In this document: piece after piece, positions 39,101 to 52,090 of the stretch
Numbering within the stretch: the first letter of the stretch is position 1
How the letters are laid out: every line of letters begins with the position of its first letter
Assembly: GCA_000231825.2 (NCBI GenBank)
Contig: JH720322.1
Coordinates: 496,001 to 560,000 of the forward strand
DNA: 64,000 nucleotides
Reading direction: 5' to 3'
Source of the DNA: Tetrahymena elliotti 4EA
Lineage: Eukaryota; Ciliophora; Oligohymenophorea; Hymenostomatida; Tetrahymenidae
Notes under the pieces: model-generated
What the model saw: only the letters and a program-made list of their open reading frames with translations
The model's database searches: none
Told to the model about the DNA's origin: nothing
Program-made: the position numbers and the translations under genes

Positions 39101-39825
39101 TGTTTGATAAAGAATACTCAACAAAATCAATATTATTTTTTTTAAATTAGACTTTAAATCTCAAATTTAAAGCATTTTTTAATGGAAAATTTAAAAATAA
39201 AACATCTCTGGCACTTTATTCATTAATAATAGTGACATTTTAAAGCTTTAATCACAAAATAAAATGGTTTTGCAAATATTTTTGAGCATATTAAAATCAA
39301 ATATTAGTGGATTATATGATTAAAAGAAATAAAAGATTGAAAAGGGGGATAAATGAAAAAATTTACTTTAGTTTATATGCGAGATTAACTTATGCTATAA
39401 GAATCTTGAATTGTGTTATCGTATTCAGCTTTTCTATTATTTTATTACTTATTTTCAGCTTTGTTTCCATTCAACTATTATTTTAATTATGAATCTTTTA
39501 ATTCATCATCAAAAATATCGCTATCTGCATCATCTGCAAAATTATCATCATCTTCGCTATCAAAATCCAAGTCACTCTCTTCCTATTATAAAAATATTAA
39601 AATTTTTTTATAATGTGTCCATTCTTGATTAATTTGCTCTTCTTTTATATGATTATTATTAATATTTACTTTTGAATTTTCAATTTGCATTTGATTATTT
39701 CTAAAATTATTTGCTATTTAGTTAATTGGCTTATCTTATCCTTCTACATCTTCTTCTTCATCTTAGGGAAACATGTTGTCTAACTAACTATCCGTTTCTC
39801 CGCTTACGCTGCTTATATCACTCAT
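33191..39825 (-). CDS. Jade/BRPF-type PHD and extended-PHD chromatin protein with a third PHD finger
   Basis: Stop TGA at 33191-33193. PHD1 lies at about 36590-36385 (CQVCNECDYADNDLIVFC..MSVHQKCYGI..WICDAC). It is followed at once by the extended PHD: LRCALCTKRGGALKRS (about 36355), IWIHLTCALWIQEC (about 35985) and CAKGKCSASFHPECARRAGL (about 35680). In Jade, BRPF and yeast Nto1 this tandem reads the histone H3 tail within MYST acetyltransferase complexes, so a MYST-partner role is inferred. Unusually, about 110 residues are inserted inside the extended PHD. A third PHD-like finger follows near the C-terminus (WFHFECIGYIGT, FCCNEC, about 33990-33905). No bromo- or PWWP domain is visible. The N-terminal 600 or so residues are acidic and Q/N-rich. 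I join the acidic exons at 39825-38495 to the rest because coding-like SFWFMVCAEYFPRK lies upstream of the ATG at 38193. An intron at about 38247-38493 keeps phase. Two separate genes remain possible. Confidence 0.7.
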
Positions 39826-41733
39826 AATCGTTAAAGTAAGACGCTTAGCTTTAAGGGTGGCAGAACAGATAGATAGATTGTATATTGGCTATTGTGTGAA
39901 CTGTCTAAAATTTAGTTGAAAGGAATGATTGATTAAAAACTTTTATGCCCTTTTTATTTTTTGCTTTGCCTTTTTAGCTTGTTGTTTGTTTCTTTCACAC
40001 AATATTAATGAAATATTAAATTTCCATATAGATTTACAAGAAAACTTGATATTTCTTATAATTTTTTAATATTTCTTGTTAGATTTGTTATTGATTTTAG
40101 TTTGATTAATTGATTGCTTGCTTGATAACTCACAAGCCTGCTTCAATATACATATATTATTTTGTTCATAATATAAATATTAAAGCAATTTATATTTCAA
40201 AAAATTAATACCTCTCTAATTTTCTTTATTTCATAATAATGTTTATCTAGCTAAATAATAAATACCTGCTAATTACAAAAATTCTAATCATTTCATTTGC
40301 TTCAAAAAAATGTTATTTTAAGATGCTTTAAAATAATATTGGAAAAAATAAAATAATAATCTCATTACAAAAATATTCTTTAATAGATTGAAAAGAAAAT
40401 AATTTATTTGTTCAAATAAAATGCATATTTAGTAGTTTTAGATAAGAAATATTAATTAAGATAGGTAAATATTTTGAATAACATTGGATTGAAGATACTT
40501 CAAATTTATTTAACATAGATAGAAATTAATTTATTTCAATTATAGCTCTACTTAAAAGAACAATTTTTGTGCATCTCTCTATTATTTTTTGAAGTTAAAA
40601 TTAAATCGTTTTTTGAATTTTTATTTTTAGAATTGATAAAATATAACAGTTTTTAAAAATAATTTAAGCAACCAAACTTATTTCAAAAATTATTTTAAAC
40701 TTTTGTTCTATTAAAATAAGTAAATTTTTTATCTCCTCGTATAGTTGAAACTTTAAATTACTTTTATTAAAGCAAAATATATCGAAGTAGTTTACTATTA
40801 ATAGACATTATATTCAATAATAGAAAATATTTTTATCTTAATAACTATTTCAAAGAATAAATCTAAAAATTAAAATACTATTTATTTTTCAAAACATTTT
40901 TATGTCAAAACCTTTACATCAAACCATTTACTCTATTTTATTCTTGTTTAATCTTTAAAATATGCAGCTAGCTTAATTCTTGAGAAAAATGACCTTTTTG
41001 AGTTTGAAAAAAAATTATTTTTTGACTTGTTGAATAGAAAAATTTCTTAAAAACTCAATTTTAAAATATTTTTTTGCCTCTTTTTCTTCCTTTCTTTTAC
41101 TTTTCTCCCAAAAAATGCAGGATCACTATTGATTCAAACTTGGTTGTAATGCTATCTATTAACTTAAACTAATTTGAGCAGAGGTATTGAAATTAAGACT
41201 GATAACTAAAATGGTAAGATTTAATAACATATTTTGCTGTTTTCTTATTAAAAATAATTAGGAATTGTTTCACTAAGTATGAAAACATAAGAGTTTTGAG
41301 TCATTTTTACTATTTAAAAATCACTCATTCAAATTTATTAATATTGATTAGAATTATGTAGTATTTGCAAAAAGATAGAAGAATTATAAATTGATCACAA
41401 ACAATCATAGTCAAAACGTATGCACGTGATAAGATTTATCTGAATTGATTTTTTTAGTATCCAAGTAATTAGCAGTTTTGAATGATTTTTTATAATGAAT
41501 ATCAATCAATTAATTAATTATTGATTATTGAATGAGTGAATGAATACCTGCATGTGTGTTTTGCATCAATAAATTTATTATCTAAAACACGTGTTTAGGG
41601 AAAGTCTGGAACGTCATTAAATTAAAAACAAAGAAAATAAATACCCTTGAATATCATATAATTAAATTAACTTAAAATTAAAAAAGATACTAAAAGAAAA
41701 AAAAGAAAAACACTTTCTAAAAAATCAATTAAA
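39826..41733. other. Divergent intergenic region upstream of the PHD gene and Sec61 beta
   Basis: AT-rich with no supported gene. Notable sites: CACGTG at 41423-41428, the 12-bp palindrome AAACACGTGTTT at 41585-41596, and ACGTCA at 41611-41616, all just ahead of the Sec61 beta gene. Confidence 0.55.
41585..41596. promoter_or_regulatory. Palindrome AAACACGTGTTT upstream of Sec61 beta
   Basis: A perfect 12-bp palindrome with a CACGTG (E-box/G-box) core, ending 137 bases before the ATG. An identical copy lies upstream of the GRP94 gene. bHLH and bZIP factors bind CACGTG in other eukaryotes. A role in joint control of ER genes is inference. Confidence 0.45.
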
Positions 41734-42201
41734 ATGTCTGAAGCCGCTAAAGCCGCCGCCATTAAGAGATCTACTGGTTCTTCTAAGCCTTCTTGTAAAA
41801 AATATAACTATTATGAAACCTGATTCACTTGTTTTGAGCTATTTCAAGAACTCTTCTTCTTTTTCAGAATATAGTTGTTAAATCCTATTGAGTAATTTTA
41901 ATTTGATTAAAGAAAGAAAGAGAGAGAGAGGGATTGAAGTAGCTACAACATTTATGATAACTACCTAAATATGATATTAATTTATTCTAAATTTTCTTTT
42001 TATTTAATAATAGCCAAGACTCCTACTGGTTCCTCCAAGATCAGCGAAAAATACTACTCAGGTGATTCTGGTATTAAAGTTCAACCTAAGTCTGTATTGA
42101 TTATCTCTTTGGTTTATATGGGTATTGTTCTCCTTTTACACATCTTCGGTAAATTACGTGGTGGTTCTGCTCCCACTGGTGCTACTACTACTGATGCTTG
42201 A
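41734..42201 (+). CDS. SEC61B: Sec61 beta, ER translocon subunit
   Basis: Two exons, 41734-41794 and 42014-42201, separated by a 219-base intron (GTAAAA..AATAATAG); together 82 codons plus TGA, in phase. Residues 1-45 are Ser/Thr/Gly/Lys-rich and cytosolic (SEAAKAAAIKRSTGSSK, then PTGSSKISEKYYSGDSG). The diagnostic block GIKVQPKSVLIISLVYMG follows (residues 40-57). It leads into one tail-anchor membrane helix (about 47-64) ending LHIFGKL. This matches the family signature 'G..v.P..VL..sl.fi..v..LHi.gk'. The protein forms the small, non-essential subunit of the Sec61 channel for co-translational import. A 16-residue tail (GGSAPTGATTTDA) extends past the helix, longer than in many relatives. 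Codons here use almost no TAA/TAG and more C-ending triplets than neighbours, as in highly expressed ciliate genes. Confidence 0.93.
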
Positions 42202-43708
42202 GAAGCTCTAAATTTAATAACTACTTTTCATAAATAAATATTCCTCAACTGATTAATACTTAATTTTATAATTAAGCTCTTAGCATTAAAAATAATAGCC
42301 AGAAAATATCTTATATCTCATGAAATCTTTAAGCAGTTGTCAAAGCAAAGTTTTAGGTTAGCATCAAAACAATTAAAAAACCAATAGTAACTAAAATACA
42401 TAACAAGCAAGCATAAATAACAAATATAAATAAATTTAATTCACCAGCTATTCAATGTTAATCTAAAACACCCTATCAACTAATTACAAGAACAAAAGAT
42501 ATAAAATATTGATAAAAGCTAACTATCTTTTAATAATCTACTTCACATTATGTAAAATGTCAAATTTCTATATCGTTAATGCGTATCTATTGTATTAATT
42601 TTATTATTTGCTTCTCTTATAGTTCAAAATAATATAAAATATTTTCTGTTCATAAATTGTTTACAGTCGATTTGTCAATCATTTAGTTGATCAATATATA
42701 AATCAACACACACGAAGTCTTTTGATTTTCAAAAAATTTGCAACACAAATCTTAATAAAATTTTAATTTCTATTTAAAAGTTAATAATAAATTTTCTTAA
42801 TTAATTAGTGTAATAGCATTAAATAATTGCAAAATCTCCAGTATTTTTTATTTGATATCTATCAATATTTTTCAACTCAAACATGTTGATAAATTATCTC
42901 CTGGTAATAAACCTCTCCAACTTTCCAATCAAATATTATTAAATCAAAATAAATTCCCAAACTAACTTTCTTACCACTTATTTAACATTTCTTTTTGCCA
43001 AAACATCTTTTCAAAAATTATTTTCAGCTGAACTATAACTATTTATCATCTTTTTGCTATTTTTTTCTAAACAAATAGGTTAATCTGATAAACAATAAAG
43101 TTGGGTTATCTATAACTTCAATAAAAATAAATTTAAATAAAATGATATAAATTGAAATCAAATTTTAAAATTAATGAAATGGATTTTCATCAGTAAAAAT
43201 TAACAACATACTTGAGATAAAAAATTGAAAATTATTTTAAAAAGATAAACAACAAAATTAAATTTCAGCTAAAATTCAATATTGAAATCTTTGATTAAGT
43301 ATTCTTAAATTTATCAAAGAAAAATATTATCTTTTATTTAAATTTATAAAATGATTTATTACTAAACAATAAATGAATATTTTTTAAAGAATTTAAACTT
43401 ATTTTAGAGATTCGAATTATTTCGTCTGAATAAATTAATTAGAGAATTTAACTTAAATTAAAGTTTAATTTAGAAATAATTGATAAAAATGTTTAAATTT
43501 ACAGGTAATTTTATTAAAATAATTAATTTTTTTGAAAATAACATTTTGAATCTGATATTTTATTAAATTAATTTTAATTAAAATTTTCAAAAAACTCTAA
43601 GTTTTTTTTAAAATTAGCACTAGATTAATTAAGACTCAATTTGAAAATAAATTTATTAAAAAGTGATTTTTTAAGATAAGACATATTTGTTATTAATTTT
43701 AAAACATT
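42202..43708. other. Convergent AT-rich spacer
   Basis: Between the 3' ends of Sec61 beta (+) and the ciliate membrane-protein gene (-). No supported gene or RNA. Confidence 0.5.
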
Positions 43709-46700
43709 TCATACAACTCTTTCTACTTTTTTTAATTAGCTATCTTTAGATGATTGCATATTTTGGATCCATTAACTCATATTATTAGCTTATTCTTTTT
43801 ATTTTTGGCTAGAATTCAGAGAATTTTATCTTTTTACTTAATCACTTTCTTCATCAATTTTTTTCAGGGATTACTGAAATTCATATAAAAACTTATTTTA
43901 AAAATTTTTGCTATTGCTTTGGTTTTTATTAGAAAGAATTCCATTTTCTTCTGTTTTGGTGAAGGTTATTTCATCCAGTGATTTAAGATTTTAATTACCA
44001 GGTTTTTCATGAATTTAGCTTGTGTTAGTTTTAGATTATATTATTTGAGGATCTAAAAATAAGTTATTTGTTTCATTTAAATTATCTTTTGTAATGTTAT
44101 TTTCTAGATTAGAATTGTTAATCTAATCTGTGTGTACTCTATTCAATAAAATTGAATTGTTGATCTCCATTTAAAGGTTTATATTTTTCCTTTAGTTAGC
44201 AATTTGATTTTCAAATATTTTTTAAATTCTAACATCTATCATTTCAAGAAGCTTTCTATCTATCGAAGTTAGTTATTCTGGATTATTTTAAATCATATTT
44301 TGATAAACTTCTTGTGCTTCTGTAGCTTTTTAGAGAGAATTCTTTTGTTAATGAAGGATAGACCACGCTTATTACATATTTTGAGGATGATGAGTATTAT
44401 GACTGAGGTATGGTTTATTACTATTTTTTAAACTTGGACTAGAAGGCATATCTTTTGAATTTACATGCACAATTGGTTTTGGGAGATACTCAAATAATTT
44501 AATTTAGTCATCGTTTAAAACAAGCATTTTCAACTTATCAATTTCAACAAGTTTCTACATAATATAGACTACATCTAATCTTTCTTTGACCTAAATAATT
44601 TAGAAAATATTTAATAAACTTTACTTTTGAATAAACAAAATAATTTACTCTTTATTTACTGTATTTAATCTACTTTTTCTTTTCAGAATAAATGCCTTTA
44701 AAGCATTGTAAGTAGAAAGTGAAGTAATCATAAAATTACATTTTTAATACTTTTCCTTGACTTAATAATTTTTTAAAAATACTATCTGCATTTTTAAATT
44801 ATTTTTTTGGAGAGTCAGCAAGTTTACCATAATCTCTTAAAGCTTACATAGGTGTTTATTGATGATTTTAAAAATTGGACATCAATTTTTATGCAGCTAT
44901 GATTCTTTGTTGATCTTTAAATGACATTCTTTTAGAGCTATGTCGTTGTATATTTATTTAATGCTAAGCTTGGGAGCTATTTCTTTCTCTCATATTATCT
45001 TTGTCATTGTTCTGTAAGTGAGAAAGATTCTAAGAATCATTTGGATTGTAAATATTATTTTCTCCCATTTTATGAAAACTTTTTATTTAAACTACTCCTT
45101 AAACTGATTAAGACCTTCTATCTATTAAATTAAATGGTTTTATTAGATTCTAAGGTTACTACGAAAAGCTTATATTTTTTGAATTATGTTATTTATTTGA
45201 AGGTGAGTGATTTGAGTCACGGTCAGGTGATGATACTGCTGAAAACCTTGCTCGGTAATTTGGACTATATCGTTAAGAGCTATAATCACTTTTTTAAGGT
45301 GATCTTTCATCAAATAAATTTGATGATTTTACTGGCTAACAAAAGGTAATTTATTGAATATTTTTTCTTTATGGTGAATATTCTTCAGGAATTTGAAGAT
45401 TAGAATCTTAATAGCAATCACCTATACTATAACTATGTCTGATAGTTACAGCATTTCCATTTTTTAAAATACTTTTACTTCTTTTAGAATTTATTGACTG
45501 TTCATTTAATGATAAAAACTAATTTTAATTTGGTTTCAGAAAATTAGTCTCAACTGTTAGTTACATATTTTTATTTTTTATTACTTATTGGTTTTGAGCC
45601 ATTTATTATGAAATTAACTTTATACAGTTTGGAGTATTGATCATCTCTTCAATATCACCTGTTATTTTTTATGATTATCTAGATTGAGGTTTTTCATCTA
45701 ACAAATTTTTTTGTTTTGAGCTTTATTCCTTTTTTTCAGCTCTGAAATTTTATCTATCACTTTTATGTTGAGCATAAGAAGGAGAAGGCACTTAATTATT
45801 CACTAATTGATTTAATTTTGGAGAACTAGGTAGTGAGCTAGATAATTTTTTTTACCTATTTTTATTTTCACAATCCTTAGATCTTTAAGAACTTTATTAG
45901 GAAGATGAAGATGAAGAAGAAGATGACTAAGAAGAAGAAGAAGAAGAATGCTCTGATGAGGAAGAATTAGATTTCTACTTACCAAAAGGAAGTTTGGGAG
46001 TTTCATAATTTTATAAAAATAATGATTCTTTAGATTTATTATTGTGCTTCTCTAATTATCCAATAATGTTTATTGGTTAAAAGGTTTATTTTATTATTTA
46101 TGTCCTTTCAAACTATGAAGATTCTTCATTGTTAATATTTTGAATTTTTTATTAGTTTATAAATATATTTTCATCAATTGAAGTTTTAGATTATTTATTT
46201 GAGCTGCCGTTCTAACTAAGCTTTTTTAACCCTAAATTTGAAACTATTGGACTTGTTGTATCTCGGCTTTATCTGTTGTAGTTTTGAGGAGTAGATATAC
46301 TATTATTGTCGTTATGATGCTCTTGAATAATAGAAATAGTCCTATTCCTATTTTTTTCTAAGATTCCTTAATAATCACAATTAATTTATTCAGTTTTTTA
46401 AATTTTAATAAGACTTGAAGTTTAAATATGTGGCTCTTTTTATTCTGGATTACATTTAAATAGTAAAGGGGGTCTCTCATTTTTTAAATAACTATTTGCC
46501 ATTCCCTCAAAAGTACTTGGACTAAATTATCTTTATTTTTCTAAGCTCTAAAGGCTTGAGCCTCTCTGTATTTAATTTTCATTATTTTGTACCTTATGAT
46601 CATTATAAAATTCTTCATAGCTAAGCACATCTGTTGAACCGCCCTCTGATTCACCACCTTCGAAATCAAAAACTTCATTAACAATCTTTATGCTTAAGCT

Positions 46701-47871
46701 CAATCTGACAAAGGGTCTTGTTAAACACTCTCCTAAAATCATTAACATCTTAAGTATTCCACCTATATATGCTAAGTATACTTACAACTTACTATATGTT
46801 CTCTATTTAATAAAACAAATTTTTAATTTTTTTGAAGAAAAAAATGGCCAAAATAATAGAAATAACAAAAGAAAAAAATTAAGAAACTTTAAATTAAAAT
46901 TAAAACTGCTAAATAGAATTTAAAAAAATAAGAATTTTTATGTGAATATTTTAGGAATAAACTCTTTTGTATTTTTAAAGAAAAGTTACCTCTATAAAAT
47001 GTTTCTAGTTGTAAATATTAATTTCGATTGTAAGCAAAGAAGAACCACTTGAAGATAATGATTGTTATGAAGCTGAATATAACGAATTAATATAGTTGTC
47101 TGTATTACCCTCTAGAATCCATCCTTAATCAGTGGTTAAAACTGTTTATTAGACTATTAATTTCAATAAACTGCTTGTGTTTGTATTGCTATCTGAATTT
47201 ATTAGATCTGTGGTGTATATTTTCTAAGAAGGTGAGATAGGTTAACCATAATTTTTAGGATTTATTTCATATTACATAATTTTTGCTTTTACTTTTGCTG
47301 TTTTCATAATAGAATTAATATTTGCTTATGATTAACAATTTATTTTTTAGCCACTCTATTATACCCATTAAGGGCACTCTATAATTTTTAACTATAAAAA
47401 GTCTATTTTTTCTGAATTATATGGAGCAGTTAACAAAAATTTACTATCTTTTGGCAAACAGTAAAATGCTTAATCTTCCTAACATAATTCTAATTTTATT
47501 TAATTTTCTATCGTATTTGCACCTCCATCTTTATTTCTAATTTAATTTGCAACAAAAACAAATGAATCTGTTCCTACAATCTAATTTGTTTAAGAGTCAA
47601 TAATTTAAACCATAAAATCTATATTATATTAAACACTTGGATCATTTATGTTTATCTCATCGCTTTATTTCAAATCATAGATACGCAATTATAGGCTTTC
47701 ATGATTGAAAAACTAAGAAATATAAATCCATGCTACTAGGATAGTAAAAAAAAATATAAAAACTGTTGCCACTGCTCCACAATATGTTTTATGCTTTTTG
47801 TGTTTATCTAACCTTAGCTCAATTCTTCTACCAAAAATATCAATTTTTTTTAAAAGCTTAAGCAAATTCAT
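43709..47871 (-). CDS. Ciliate-type two-pass membrane protein with long disordered loop
   Basis: Start MNLLKLLKKIDIFGRRIELR at 47871, stop TGA at 43709-43711. A first membrane helix (AVATVFIFFFTILVAWIYI, about 47765-47705) is followed by a globular region with extracytoplasmic look (about 47700-46985: IDSQTNQIVGTDSFVF, LELCQEDQAFYCL). A second helix (about 46900-46850, FFLLLFLLFWPFF) leads into YLAYIGGILKMLMILGE. A long cytoplasmic tail comes next, with Ser-rich runs (a Ser tract at about 45960-45895 encoded by GAA/GAT-type repeats on the plus strand) and SP motifs. Near 44600-44450 it has VKERLDVVYIMQKLVEIDKL and LFEYLPKP. This N-terminal IDIFG..-helix layout and the ERLD..YLPKP block recur, as I recall, in a large ciliate-specific family of unknown function. 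Several introns are present; those in the tail are approximate. Confidence 0.7.
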
Positions 47872-48976
47872 TTGATTTGATTGAAAAGAATAAGAAAAGT
47901 AGGCCTAATTAATTTGAGAAATAAGAAATTGTCAAATGCTATAAGGAAACAATATTATTCCTTAGTGAAGTATTTTGTACGTGAGTGAATATTAAGCTGT
48001 TTTTTCTTAATTTGGCTTTACTACTAATCGCTATTGAAAATAATTAAGAATATTTATTATCACTAATTTTTTTAATTAATTCTTTATTACCAAATAAATT
48101 TGATATTTTGACAAAATCCAAAATTTTTTATTATTAATCTCATAACTAACATATTTTGCTGAAGATTTAACCATTTAAGATTAATATTACTTAAGATATT
48201 TAATTTATTAGATTAGTTTTTGTGGTAAATATCAGTGAAGTATCTCATCATTAACTTTTAGAGAACATGTTAAAATTATCATAAAGGCTTATAATTAAAT
48301 AATATTCAAAGTAATATACATCTCATTTCTCTTGAAAATTTTCCTTTCTTAATAATTCTTCATATTATTTCATTTATTTACATGTTTAACGCATGCCTTT
48401 AAAATAATAAAAATATTAATTATTTATTCTCTATATTATCACCTGCACAAAAAATAAAAATCTCAACTAAATTTTAGAGTAACCACTTTTAAGAGTATTT
48501 TATAATAGTTAAAGTTAAATTTACTAAAAGACAGTAACCCTTTTCAAATATTAATGTATTTTTGATGAATGGATGATAGTCATTCAAACTGAAAGACTCA
48601 ATAAAGTTTTTGTTATTTTAGTAATAGCTAATTAAGTAAAGAATTTCTTTTAAGTTAAAGTTAGATTACAATTTATAACATACAAATCATGCAAAAAAGA
48701 CACAATTAGTTTTTGAGAATTTGTGTGTTAATCTAGTTCTAGTTAGTTTTCAGATATTGTAATATCTAGATTACTTAATTTTGGAGGAAAAATAAAAAGG
48801 AAATTTAATTAAAAGATTAAATATGAGAGGTTGTATTGAAAGCTTAATAAGAAATAAAGTTAAACGCTCTAACTAACATGCATATTTGTTTTTGTACATA
48901 CATGGTTGGATAGAATTACATTTCAAAATTAATATGAACAATTAAAAATTAATTAGCAAGTACTAAATCAAATTAA
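47872..48976. other. AT-rich spacer
   Basis: Upstream of the membrane-protein gene and 3' of GRP94. No supported gene. Confidence 0.5.
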
Positions 48977-51900
48977 TCACAAATCGTCTCTAACTTCTTG
49001 TTAAGTTGTTTCGTCAATATCTACATTTTCATCTGATTAAGTTTGGCTATCGGATTTAGTTTCTTTTTAATTATTAAAATTATTATTAGATTTTAACATT
49101 TTTATTAAATTAAATTATATTTACCTTCTTCATCATCTTCGATATCAACTTCATAATCTTCAATTGGAGCGTCCTTGGGAATACCAAGAGCGTTATTTAA
49201 AAGTCTGTAGAATTTCTTAGCGAAACCAGCAGGGTCCTTAAGAGTGTAACCAGAGTTAACCAAAGCTCCTTCATAAAGGACGTTAGCGATTTCTTCGGTT
49301 TAGGTATCAGGATCTTCCTTAACTCTTTCGAGGAGTTCCTTGATAGCAGGGTGGTTAGGATTAATTTCGAGAATCTTCTTTTGGTTGGCAGCAGGGTTAG
49401 ATCTGTCTTGGTTAGCATAAGCTTGAGCCTTGGAAATTCTTTCCATTTAGGCAGAGTAACCATGTTCACTTGAAACGATAACGCAAGGATCATCGTGTAA
49501 TCTTTGAGAGATTCTGACCTCATCTAAATCATTGGTCAACAACTTCTTCCACCATGAAGTCAAAGGTTCGAAAGCCTTCTTAATAGCTTTGTTTCTCTTT
49601 CTTTCAGCTTCGTTGTCTTCAGGGAATTTGAAGTTACCCTTACCAACATTAACGAGTTTCTTCTTTTCGTATTCGTTTAAGTTTTAGAAAGTGAATTCAT
49701 CAATAGGGTCATCAAGTAAAAGAACTTCGTAACCCTTCTTGAGTAACTTTTAGATGGTAGGATGGTTCAAGATAATTTCCTTGGTTTCACCAGCTAAGAA
49801 GTAAATACTGTCTTAGTTTTCCTTAGCTCTGCTAATGTATTAATCGAAAGAGGTTAATTCAGTAGAGTTGTGAGAGGAGTACCATCTATAGTTTAATTTA
49901 ACAATTAATTAATTTATTTCAATTTCAACAAAAAAAAGATTAAAAAAAATTTTGTTAATTTTTGCTGTTAATTTTTTTCCCCCTTTAAAAAAATTTTTGA
50001 TGTTTTAATTTTCCTATTTCAAAATCTATTCACTTCAAAACATATCTTTCTTGGGTATTTATTTTTTATTAGATGATTAATCTCTATCTATTTTTTTGAT
50101 AATTCACTATTGTAAATTTGAATCACGCTATTTATTGCTTATTTATTTTCTTATTTAAATAAGATTTGATAATTATTTTTATTATAATTAATCAATCACT
50201 CAATTACCTTGTTAATTTGGCTAACTTGTTTCTGTTGGATGAGTCTTCAATGATACCAAGCTTGATATTTTTACCGAACTCCTTCCAGAAAGCTTTGTAA
50301 CGATCTCTTCTTTCTTGAGAAAGTTTTTCCTTATCTTCTCCCTTTTCATCATCATCTTCAGAGTTTTAATCATCTTCCTTGGGTTCCTTTTCCTTGACTT
50401 CTTCTTCATGGGATTCTTCAGTTTCATCTTCATCTTCAGAATCATCACCACCTTCTTCATCAGCCATCTTTTTGATCATATCAAGAGCCTTTCTAACAAG
50501 CTTTCTGCTCATAACCTTAAGCATCTTAACTTATTGGATACTTTCTCTGTTAACATTAAGGGGGAGATCGTCAGAGTCGACAACACCTCTAATGAAATTT
50601 AAGTATCTGGGCATGAGTTCTTCGAATTCTTCATTGATAAGAACTCTTCTGACATAGAGCTTTAAGGAAGCAGACTTACCGTAGTAGTTTTCGAATAAAT
50701 CATGAGGAGCCTTCTTGGGACAATAAAGAAGAGAAGTGAATTCGACTTCACCTTCACCCTTGAAATGAATCCAGTTAAGAGGATCTTCATAATCCTTAGA
50801 GAAACTCTTATAGAATTAGACATAATCTTCATCAGAAATTTCTTCCTTAGGACGAGTCCAAATGGCCTTGTTGTCATTCATAACCTTCCATTCAGGAACT
50901 TTTTCCTTGATCTTCTTCATGATGGGCTTTTCATCAGTTTCTTCATTGATTTCATCATCACCCTTAGCAGCTTTTTCTTCAGCTCTCTTGGCTTCAGCTT
51001 CTTCATCAACAACTTCCTTTTCAACTTCCTTGAAGTGTCTCAAGTTAATGGGGAAGTTAATGAATTCAGAGTGTCTCTTGATGAGTTCACCTAACTTCTT
51101 TTCATCTAAGAATTCTTAAGCGTCTTGCTTCAAGAAGAGGGTAACACGAGTACCTCTTTACAATAAACCTTCAGTCTCCTTGAAAACATTGAAAGAGTTG
51201 GCAGCACTACTTTCCCAAACCCATTGTTCATCATCAGGGTGCTTAGAGCTAACTTAAACCTTTTAGGCAACCAAGAAAGAACTGTAAAAACCGACACCAA
51301 ATTGACCGATAATATTAACATTACCACCTTTTTTAATTTAAAAAATAATTAGTAAGTTCTAAATGCATCAAATTGAAATCCCAATAAGAACTTCCTAACA
51401 AATTAACATCTCATGCTAGACCCTCTTGATGTTATAATAGTTATTTATGCTTTTGTTCTTTAATTGGTGATTTGTTTTTTTTATATTATAGCATTTTGCT
51501 TTCTAATCAACCCAATCATATTTAAATTATGTATGAAATAAGATCAAAAGAAAAAATGAAAAATTGATGTAAATAATCAAGGAAATTTAGAGGAAAGTGA
51601 AGGATCTGATTAATTAGATGATTGGTGTACCAAATTGTTTGAAAGTTGAATTAAATTTTAAATAAGAAATGAAATTTTTACCCTTAATGGCTTCGATGAA
51701 GTTAGTGGTACCAGACTTAGCAATAGTACCCAAGTTTTGGATAAGATCTTGCTTAGTCATACCAATACCAGTATCAGTAATGGAAATGGTTTTCTTTTCA
51801 GAATCGAAGTCAACGTAGATTTCAAGGTTCTTGAAATCTTCAGTGAGCTTAGGGTCCTTAACAGACAAGAAACGGAGTTTATCCAAAGCATCAGAAGAGT

Positions 51901-52090
51901 TGGAAATTAATTCTCTTAAGAAAATTTCTTTTTGGGTATAAAGTGAGTTAATGATAATATCCATAAGACGACCAACTTCAGTCTAGAATTCAAATTCTTC
52001 TACACCTTATTCGGCAGCCCTAACTACAGTAGCATGTTATTGAAGAACAATCATCAACAACAATATGAAGCTTTTTAATTACACTCTCAT
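48977..52090 (-). CDS. GRP94: Endoplasmin: ER Hsp90 chaperone (GRP94)
   Basis: Four exons, complement(48977-49062, 49125-49885, 50208-51327, 51682-52090), sum to 2376 bases, exactly 791 codons plus TGA. A signal peptide opens the protein ([17 protein letters not shown]). The Hsp90 signature is then complete: [50 protein letters not shown]. An acidic linker follows ([20 protein letters not shown]), then the middle domain ([37 protein letters not shown]) and the C-terminal dimer domain. The acidic, Glu/Asp-rich segment at about 50480-50330 is longer than usual. The signal peptide rules out the cytosolic MEEVD form. The protein ends VRDDL, which reads as a variant of the KDEL/HDEL retrieval signal. 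It folds secreted and membrane proteins. Codon use is GC-richer with few TAA/TAG, as expected for strong expression. Confidence 0.95.

Noticed and set aside
45134..45430. Plus-strand frame MVLLDSKVTTKSL..., open under the ciliate code
   Set aside because: The minus strand here is an SP-rich coding exon continuous with both sides of the membrane-protein gene, which explains the region better.
45895..45965. GAA/GAT simple repeat as a possible microsatellite of its own
   Set aside because: It encodes a serine tract in frame on the minus strand, so it is explained by the membrane-protein gene.
50315..51119. Several plus-strand frames rich in Ser/Phe
   Set aside because: Antisense of GRP94, a well conserved gene.
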